Shown here: piece after piece, positions 58,301 to 64,000 of the stretch | Layout: every line of letters starts with the position of its first letter | Position numbering within the stretch: position 1 is the stretch's first letter | Assembly: GCA_019843655.1 (NCBI GenBank) | Contig: JACDQD010000003.1 | Span: forward strand, 30,740,224-30,804,223 | Source: Lethocerus indicus | Taxonomy: Eukaryota; Arthropoda; Insecta; Hemiptera; Belostomatidae | DNA: 64,000 nucleotides | Direction: 5' to 3' | Translations under genes and position numbers: made by a program | The notes under the pieces: generated by a model | Seen by the model: only the letters and a program-made list of their open reading frames with translations | Told to the model about the DNA's origin: nothing | Databases searched by the model: none

Positions 58301-58339
58301 CTTGCTGTTGTACTCATAATCGCCCACTACATCCATCAT
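46321..58339 (-). CDS. Atg1: Serine/threonine kinase Atg1 (ULK1/2, unc-51)
   Basis: Autophagy-initiating kinase, the catalytic subunit of the Atg1-Atg13-FIP200 type complex that acts at nascent autophagosomes. Twenty coding exons on the minus strand join in phase from ATG 58339 to TAG 46323-46321: 58339-58247, 55903-55811, 55727-55677, 55587-55555, 55461-55425, 55006-54956, 54023-53898, 53486-53413, 52776-52616, 52273-52050, 51364-51289, 50939-50852, 50418-50329, 49664-49445, 49033-48920, 48656-48589, 48481-48280, 47696-47569, 47132-46997, 46397-46321. The product is 713 residues, shorter than fly Atg1 (about 835) and ULK1 (1050), because the central linker is short. Kinase domain about 8-265: glycine loop [11 protein letters not shown] (17-27), VAIK lysine K40, HRDLKPQN (133-140), DFG (163-165), activation-loop T178 in [13 protein letters not shown] (187-189). 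LC3-interacting motif DDFVLVP at 327-332. Gly run of 20 near 411-430. C-terminal EAT/MIT-like region about 495-713, which binds Atg13 in relatives. All catalytic residues are intact. Confidence 0.97.
46997..47132 (-). CDS. Atg1: Atg1 exon 19
   Basis: [20 protein letters not shown], then [10 protein letters not shown] and TKDK-like end; matches ULK1 VQSAALDEMF...RYHKALLLLEGL. Donor GTAAGT. Confidence 0.95.
47569..47696 (-). CDS. Atg1: Atg1 exon 18
   Basis: [16 protein letters not shown] and [12 protein letters not shown]; matches ULK1 VRRLNELYKASV and AERLIFSHAVQM of the EAT/MIT region. Confidence 0.93.
48280..48481 (-). CDS. Atg1: Atg1 exon 17
   Basis: [36 protein letters not shown] and [14 protein letters not shown]; aligns with ULK1 QEHTEILRGL, AEQLVLYLKVAELL and IRAGKLCLSSTVKQ. 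First MIT-like helices. Acceptor TTTTTAAG. Confidence 0.93.
48589..48656 (-). CDS. Atg1: Atg1 exon 16
   Basis: [20 protein letters not shown] then ILE; matches ULK1 AVTFEAPDLPEETLM. Confidence 0.93.
48920..49033 (-). CDS. Atg1: Atg1 exon 15
   Basis: [15 protein letters not shown] and [17 protein letters not shown]. Pro/Leu-rich linker, both phases fit; donor GTTAAT is weak. Confidence 0.82.
49445..49664 (-). CDS. Atg1: Atg1 exon 14 with poly-Gly tract
   Basis: Opens [11 protein letters not shown] (ULK1 VVFTVGSPPSG), then 20 glycines, then [19 protein letters not shown] and [14 protein letters not shown]. The Gly codons form a near-perfect GGA/GGT repeat, so its length probably varies. An alternative acceptor 6 bases in would drop Val-Gln. 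Donor GTAAGA. Confidence 0.88.
50329..50418 (-). CDS. Atg1: Atg1 exon 13
   Basis: [20 protein letters not shown] then [10 protein letters not shown]. Ser/Pro-rich linker likely to hold phosphosites. Acceptor TTTTATAG, donor GTAAGA; phase 0 at both ends. Confidence 0.85.
50852..50939 (-). CDS. Atg1: Atg1 exon 12
   Basis: [20 protein letters not shown] then SSNSSPTK; Pro/Ser-rich, like the ULK1 linker. Donor GTATAT. Confidence 0.88.
51289..51364 (-). CDS. Atg1: Atg1 exon 11 with LIR motif
   Basis: [20 protein letters not shown]. The acidic-preceded F-V-L-V is a typical LC3-interacting region (ULK1 has DDFVMVP). It predicts direct binding to Atg8-family proteins. Confidence 0.93.
52050..52273 (-). 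CDS. Atg1: Atg1 exon 10
   Basis: End of kinase domain: [31 protein letters not shown] (ULK1 RMDFDEFFHHPFL), then a Pro/Thr-rich linker. Donor CATG|GTATTT is weak but gives the right phase. Confidence 0.92.
52616..52776 (-). CDS. Atg1: Atg1 exon 9
   Basis: [38 protein letters not shown] and [10 protein letters not shown]. Kinase C-lobe, nearly identical in pattern to ULK1. Donor AAA|GTTAGT. Confidence 0.97.
53413..53486 (-). CDS. Atg1: Atg1 exon 8
   Basis: [20 protein letters not shown] then SPMYM: DFG motif and activation loop, with T178 equivalent to ULK1 T180. Confidence 0.97.
53898..54023 (-). CDS. Atg1: Atg1 exon 7
   Basis: [20 protein letters not shown] then NILLSHNG...IRLKI. Catalytic loop HRDLKPQN is intact. 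Confidence 0.97.
54956..55006 (-). CDS. Atg1: Atg1 exon 6
   Basis: [17 protein letters not shown], matching ULK1 [15 protein letters not shown]. Confidence 0.95.
55425..55461 (-). CDS. Atg1: Atg1 exon 5 (37 bp)
   Basis: [12 protein letters not shown], the kinase hinge region, identical in its core to ULK1. A very small exon placed by splice sites and phase. Confidence 0.95.
55555..55587 (-). CDS. Atg1: Atg1 exon 4 (33 bp)
   Basis: [11 protein letters not shown], matching ULK1 MANSVYLVME. Micro-exon of 11 codons. Confidence 0.95.
55677..55727 (-). CDS. Atg1: Atg1 exon 3 (51 bp)
   Basis: [17 protein letters not shown], matching ULK1 ELKHENIVALYDFQ with two extra residues (Glu-Leu/Thr) at the exon 2-3 join. 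Confidence 0.95.
55811..55903 (-). CDS. Atg1: Atg1 exon 2
   Basis: [20 protein letters not shown] then KEIKILK. Contains the ATP-binding lysine K40 and the alpha-C glutamate. Confidence 0.97.
56343..56612 (-). mobile_element. Penelope-like fold-back fragment in Atg1 intron 1
   Basis: It starts with the family end TTTAGAATACCTGTTTGGCG and continues through a decayed tail to an antisense hammerhead-like core (56428-56464), where GAAA has become AAAA. Its right side (about 56541-56612) is a diverged inverted copy of the same end. It is the only family member in the AT-rich right half of the window. Confidence 0.65.
56428..56464 (-). ncRNA. Hammerhead-like motif, predicted inactive
   Basis: Stem I GCTA/TAGC, core CTGAAGA and ACCGGTC are kept, but the invariant G12 of GAAA is A. 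Confidence 0.35.
58247..58339 (-). CDS. Atg1: Atg1 exon 1
   Basis: [20 protein letters not shown] then [11 protein letters not shown]. Two adjacent ATGs; the first (58339-58337) is chosen. Donor GTACGT. Matches ULK1 [21 protein letters not shown]. Confidence 0.95.
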
Positions 58340-59542
58340 TGCGGAAAATAGAAGAGGGAAAACAAACAATTCACGAGAATACAACTGACATTACACGGGC
58401 CGGAGAAACCCCGACAATAATATTTACATTATAGATATAAATGGGCCGGAGGAGTAAGGGGAGTTTGAAAAGGAGTCGAAGAGAACTGAGAGGGATCGGG
58501 AGAGAAACGGGGATTAACGTCTACATGTCTGCGACCGATAAGAAAATACCGACAGGCTCACGACGGCACCGACGATTAATGTAACGGCGGCGATAACTAA
58601 ATATGGAAAAATGTGTCAACCATTAATGTGTCAGCCCACAGCGCTTGGTGTACAGGACCGACTAATACAACAGGCGAACGCACGCACACGCACACGCACC
58701 ACAGCTGTCTTGTCAGTGTGTAAAATCAATATCGGATATAATTCAACAATTATTTGTCGTAAATTAAACGTAGAAATTCTGTCCCATTCCTAATGCGATC
58801 GGCCGTACAATTTATTTTTCCCCTTCGCACAACATAATACAGAACGGGCGTATATACCAACGCCGGATTTAGGTTTTGCCAGGAGTGAATTTATCCGATC
58901 GTAGAATCTTATAGGGTTTAGAACTAGACTAATAGGGAACTAGACTAATGATTTAAAGAGAAGGGATATTGTTAAAACTAACAGACGAGCGACGTGATAC
59001 GAATTTAAAGACATGCGTGATAATGTAATATTAACTTCTTAGGATAAATTATTATCAACCAGGATTTGAATACCGGGTGGAATTATTAACGATAACAGGA
59101 AAAAATCGTTTAAAATATTCGTTTATGCCGTTTTATACGGTCTGAATAGGCTCCATAACATATTACTTTCTATTATTCGTTCCGAAAGTCTAAATAAATT
59201 CGGAGGGTTCTAAACATGTTTGGAGTTTAAAATTAACGATAAATATGCAGTATATTGATTTATTTTGTTTATCGTTAAACTAAAGATAAATATACTAAGG
59301 TAAGGGAGGGATATTATTTGACGGGTTGTGTTGTATTGGCAAACCTGTAGTCCTTACTTTGGTTTTCAAAATCTCGTCTCTTCTGTATGTCATCAGCGGG
59401 TCTCACTCTTGTCCGGTTGTTTATTATGACTTAGGCACCGTTTTATTTCGGCCTCCAGACTCTCTCTCTCTCTCTCCTGTTTGACCGTTTCGACTTCGAC
59501 AACATTATTGTTGTTTCACGACCGGCCATATCTCGAAACATA
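58340..59542. promoter_or_regulatory. Divergent Atg1-TMEM120 promoter region
   Basis: 1.2 kb separate the two start codons. CpG density is raised near Atg1 exon 1 (about 58,100-58,720) and falls in the middle. A (CT)n tract at 59461-59476 lies 67-82 bp before the TMEM120 ATG. No TATA box is clear for either gene and the transcription starts are not visible. Confidence 0.4.
59461..59476. promoter_or_regulatory. (CT)n tract upstream of TMEM120
   Basis: Eight CT units, GAGA on the other strand, at the distance where GAGA-type promoter elements often lie in arthropods. It may equally be a plain microsatellite. Confidence 0.3.
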
Positions 59543-59614
59543 ATGGAACTCTCTTCGATAAACAATTGTATGGAACAGTGGGATGAACTGAGCAACGAAT
59601 ACAAGGAACTTGAG
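59543..59614 (+). CDS. TMEM120: TMEM120 exon 1
   Basis: MELSSINNCMEQWDELSNEY then KELE; phase 0 donor GAG|GTGAGA. A second in-frame ATG (Met10) could also serve. Confidence 0.85.
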
Positions 59615-60682
59615 GTGAGACCTTGTTACCTCTCGGGGTATCATTTTTACGGGGGAACTTTTCCCCTTTCCGGCCCGGTTTTTCTTCTCCAGAACGACCA
59701 CGGATTTCTGCCTAGCATATTTAACTGCTATCGATCTTTAGAGTGAAATCGATCCTTGCCTTACGGCCTTCGGCCTCATCAATTTGTTACGAATGAGGTT
59801 TACTGTAATTTTCCTTAAGGAACATGGTTTGAGAAGATCATAATCGTTGCCTTTAATGGACCATTAGTCTGGCTCGTGCAACGAGGCCAAAAAGTAAATG
59901 GAAGGAGGTTATACCTGCCCTCTGTGTACGTTCTCAAATTCTGTTCCCTAATGTTCAACTTTTCATTCAACATTTCAGCCTACGAGGTTTTTTAAAAGTA
60001 CCTATAAATTAAACCATATTGGCACTGTAGGGATGGAACAGAATGGGGCCTATAGGCTGTATGTGGAACAAATTTAAAAGTAATGGAACACATTTATCAA
60101 ACTTAATAAAATTGATCAAGTGGGATGTAAAAGACGACCTACAGTTTATGAAATTTAAATTGTCTCTTTTTTCTCCCTTTACTCTCTCCTGTACATTTTA
60201 AAAATGTATTTCTTTTATAATGGTCTTCTCTGACAATCTTCTTTCAGGAGTAGACTTCACTTTGTTTAAACATGTGACTGGTTTATTAAAGAGGTTTGCA
60301 AACTTTATTTTTATTAACAGACAGCAGAAAAGAAAGATAATTAGTGATCAAAAATATTTTGTTCAAATATTGAATGAAATACAATTTGATTTATACAATT
60401 CTAATGTAAAAGAATTATACAAAATGTTTATACACTTCTGGAATCTGGATTTATTATACCATTGTGTTATTTTTGAATTTATACTATCTATTATTAAACA
60501 GTTTATCTGACATTGATCTCATACAACTATACACCCGCTTATGTATCCATTAATTTGTTACAGGCAAAGAACAAAATGTATGTGGCCAAATTAGAAGAAC
60601 TTTGTGAACTTCAGTCAAAATGCATACAGGAGATGAATCATCAGCGATATCGCATGGGTATTATTTCACAATCCCTCAAGAG
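59543..60682 (+). CDS. TMEM120: TMEM120 (TACAN/NET29) homologue, 5' exons only
   Basis: Six-pass membrane protein family of the ER and nuclear envelope, linked to fat-cell biology and proposed, with dispute, as an ion channel. Two coding exons are visible: 59543-59614 (24 codons, donor GTGAGA) and 60564-60682 (acceptor TTGTTACAG, donor GTGAGC, ending in phase 2). Exon 1 carries EQWDELSNEYKELE. Exon 2 carries KMYVAKLEELCELQSKCIQE, then a basic stretch and SQSLKR. These match the N-terminal coiled coil of human TMEM120A (DWEDLQQDFQNIQ; YRLKLEELTKLQNNC; LALALKK) in order and spacing. The membrane segments and the rest of the protein lie past 64,000; I searched 60,683-64,000 and found no further exon. 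ATG 59543 is the first in frame. Confidence 0.88.
60564..60682 (+). CDS. TMEM120: TMEM120 exon 2
   Basis: KMYVAKLEELCELQSKCIQE, NHQRYRMGIISQSLKR; heptad-like spacing of the family coiled coil. Ends with two bases of a split codon. Confidence 0.9.
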
Positions 60683-63600
60683 GTGAGCACTCAAATTTGA
60701 AAAGGTTTATCAGATCTATTGCAGTTTTTATTTTTCTGAGAATTAATTCGAATGTTCCAAAGGAAATATATGGTTATAATCCGTATATCTGATCCTGGAG
60801 AACAAATATGTGGTCCTGGCTGCCTTAAAACAAAAATTAACTTGAACGTATTACACATGTACTAACTCTCTGTGACCGATAAATTGGGAGTATTTACTAA
60901 GAGTTATATTGTATTTCCTTATCCTGAAAATTAACTTGCCCTTAGCTAAATTGTTTTAAATTTATCATCATTGTCAATAGCATATTGTCAAAATTATAAC
61001 ACAGTACACAGAAGTAACAATACAAACAGAATTTGAAATTAGCAGCCAAATGTTCATTTGAACCAAAATTATTTAACATTACACACTTTTTTTGTCCTTT
61101 CCATTTGAGAATATCCTTAAAATATATGGTAACATTTTTTTATTATTGTGAATTTGACATTTTCAAATAGTCATTTCTCTTTTATGTGTTCCATATTGTC
61201 ACAGTTCCAGCATATGTACATATTAAAATATTTTTCCTGTCTTCAGTTTTTTTTAAATTTGTTTGTTCATTTACTTTTTTAATATCTTAATAGAAAAGTA
61301 TTTTTCTTATTAAGAAATACATTTTACTGAAATAAAATTTTAAATTAAAGGGGTTTTAATGCATTATATGTGTTAGTTTTTAAATGACTTAGCTATAAAT
61401 TCATGGACCAATCAGAACTTTGTTCATAACTATTATCATTTGCACTCTTGACATCCTTGTGATCGTTTCATATATTGCATCACCGTTATCTCTGGTATCT
61501 TATGTCCGAGGATTGTGTATATATAAAAAAAAAATAAGAGAAACGTGAAATACCGAAAATTGTTGACATATAGATTTAATTTTACAGTAAACAGTAATAT
61601 ACGCGAAGATTAAGATATGTAAATAAGTTGACCTCAAAAACTATGAGGTCAGAAGTAAAATTTTATTACAGTAGAGTACATACTTTTACTGCAGTTCATG
61701 TATTATTTGAATTTACTTTTAACCTTGTTATGAACATCTGTGAACACATGTCTTCATTGATAGTGTATTGTCCCCAAAATTTACATATTCTATATATTTT
61801 TCCTATTAAAAAATAATCCTATTAGGCTAATTATAATAGGCTAGTCAGTATATCCATAGTTTCTATGTAATATGGTTAATTGCTTTAATAGAAACAAATA
61901 ATTATTTTCAGACTTAACAAAATGGCCCTGTTCCTTAAATTTGGGGTTAGGAAGATGAATAGCCTACCTAGGCAATAATTGAAAGACAAGTTTTCATTCA
62001 GAAATTCAATATTAAATTACTCATGAACTGTACTTATTTATTTTGGTGATGTACTTTGATCTTGTACTTTGAATTCGATATTGAACCTGTTATTAGGTAT
62101 CACGTGGGTATTGACGATGGTGTAATTCAACTGATGAAATATCTCAAAAGTTCATTCATTGTTACTCTTGACCTCCGTTATTGTTTACATTCAAGAGTCC
62201 AATATCACATTCGAGTGGGTATTTCTGTCTTAAATTGCAAATTATAATACCTTCAATTTATTCCCACCAACCATTTTTTTTAATTTTTTTAAATTGATTG
62301 AAAAATTACCAGTAATAAGTGCAGTGACAAAAAAACGCAATTCAGATGCATGTATCATAATAGATAGTACTTGAAACCTTGAAATCATAGGTCAGAAATG
62401 ACAGCGGTTTCATAATTATTTATGTACAGTAATTTCATGATGTATTACAGGTGCCAATCCAACAGTAATAAATGTAATGTTTATCTGAATTATATTATTT
62501 ACCAGGAGGCATATACTAACACTGCTACATTAAATAGTGATTTTTTCATTTAAACAGCATGCTATGTTGTAATTTGAGAACCTTCTTTATTTCCTTAAAT
62601 GCAATTTACTGATTTATGTGTATTTATGCTTGCGTGGAAATTTTATTTATGACTTATGACGGTTTTGAAAATTTGTCAATTTGTTTTGCACTTTGATGAC
62701 ATTTCTGTTTTTCCAAATAATATTTCTTTGTGGAATAGTTGTGTATATTATCACTGTAGTGACTGCATTGAACAGTTTAAATTTTTTTAGTCAAAAACAC
62801 TAATTGGCTCTGGCTTAATAAACCTTAAGAAAAAATAAATTGCTACCCGAATTATTTTAAGGTTTTGGTCAAATTGTTTACTCTATTTTTGTTCTACAAA
62901 ACTACTTGCTGTGTTCTATGAAAAAACTTACATTTTATTTTAACTTAATATTTATTTAATGGTCATACAATTCTATTATTAGTGATGGTTTCTATTTTAG
63001 GGCAGATCTGTTTAGGATTTTGGCCTGTGTTAATTGAACACCAAAATATTTCATTGTTGTCCGTCTTTATAAATGGACAGGAAACTCTACTATTAATACA
63101 ATTAGTGATTATTTATTGTCCTTCTGTCTGGGAATGTTTCACAATATAATGCCGTAAATCAATGTCAGTAATTGCAAAATCAACATTTGAGAATTCCCAG
63201 TTTACTGAAAGCCAGGTTTTAATAACTGAAATAATGAAGTATTTCTTCAAAATTACTTTGTGTATAGAATCTACAAATGCAGATATTGAAATTCTCATGT
63301 CTTCCACAAGGTTTAAAGTGTAAATTAATATTTTTACTCAGCATCCATTATTGAATATAAAAAATGTCTTTATTAATGACATATTTATTTATTTGTGTGC
63401 ATTCAAAAATTTCAGTGGTTGTGGTTTTGAACAAAAACCGGTATAAAGTGTCTCTTAATTGCACAGCACTATAGCTGACTCATTGCTGTTTTCAAGTTGT
63501 ATTAATATTCATCTGCAGTTGTTATTCCTAATTCAGATCTCTTCAATGATATTTATGTAACACTGTCTCTCATTTCTTTTTATAATTTATTTAAATAGTG

Positions 63601-64000
63601 GGGTATAAATAATGAAATGGCTAAATTATATAAATAAAATTTATATTAAATCCTAATAATATGTTTAATTTGATCGTGTACCAAATATTCAGTGTTCTTT
63701 GACTTTTTCATGTTGATTTTTGAAATTGATAAATTAAGTGTTTACATTGTCTCCTCAATGTTTATGTGATGTTGCCAAATTTGTTTCCTTCGAGATTTTC
63801 TTCTCTGATAATAACTAGTTTCAACGAACACCGACATAATTGATAAGATAGTGAAAATTGAATTTATTATACGGTGTAAATAAGTTTAATACGTTAAAAC
63901 CACAATATTCTCTTCAGTTCAACCTCTTGAATAGACTTATTTATTCTATAAGGAACTATGATTTCAGTTTTTGTTTCTTCTACCATGCACATGACAGATA
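60683..64000 (+). other. TMEM120 intron 2 (incomplete)
   Basis: 3.3 kb of very AT-rich sequence without a matching TMEM120 exon. An acceptor-like TTTTCAG at about 61,911 is followed by a short frame that does not resemble the family. No transposon is recognised. Confidence 0.65.

Noticed and set aside
60220..60510. 96-codon plus-strand frame in TMEM120 intron 1
   Set aside because: Lies in AT-rich intronic DNA, lacks TMEM120 similarity, and exons 1 and 2 join in phase without it.
61912..61976. Acceptor-like site followed by a short frame in TMEM120 intron 2
   Set aside because: Translation does not resemble the next TMEM120 segment and soon meets a stop.

Overview
The window looks like animal nuclear DNA, most likely from an arthropod and probably an insect. 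The evidence is three metazoan genes split by GT-AG introns, relics of mariner, hAT and Penelope-like elements, many microsatellites, and no bacterial-type gene packing. No species can be named from the sequence alone.

Layout. (1) Bases 1 to about 23,250 hold no gene I can prove. They carry decayed mobile elements: several fragments of one Penelope-like (PLE) family, a hAT transposase relic near 17.2-17.8 kb and a long palindromic element at 19.1-19.7 kb. A GC-rich island at 16.7-17.1 kb may hold a 5' exon. (2) Bases 23,254-39,858 (+) encode a RhoGAP of the ARHGAP18/28/40 (Drosophila conundrum) group. I resolved twelve exons whose phases join without a break. The introns hold a deleted mariner, palindromic elements, PLE pieces, a degenerate satellite-like array and, in the last intron, a minisatellite of about 39 units of 42 bp. 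(3) Bases 39,859-46,320 are a very AT-rich convergent intergenic or 3'-UTR region full of simple repeats. (4) Bases 46,321-58,339 (-) encode the autophagy kinase Atg1/ULK. Twenty coding exons join in phase into a 713-residue protein with kinase domain, LC3-interacting motif and C-terminal EAT-like region. (5) Bases 58,340-59,542 are a divergent promoter region. (6) From 59,543 (+) the first two coding exons of a TMEM120 (TACAN/NET29) homologue are present; the rest lies beyond 64,000.

How the genes work together. RhoGAP acts on Rho-family GTPases and actin, Atg1 starts autophagosome formation, and TMEM120 is an ER/nuclear-envelope membrane protein. No shared pathway is evident. The only structural link is that Atg1 and TMEM120 are head to head across about 1.2 kb and could share regulatory sequence, while RhoGAP and Atg1 converge.

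Most unusual signal. The PLE family repeatedly carries a motif that folds as a small hammerhead-like ribozyme: core CUGAAGA...GAAA, a 4-bp stem I with pairing-preserving changes between copies, and a palindromic ACCGGU stem III suited to dimers. Two family members also retain parts of a GIY-YIG endonuclease domain, and one insertion has a 14-bp target-site duplication.
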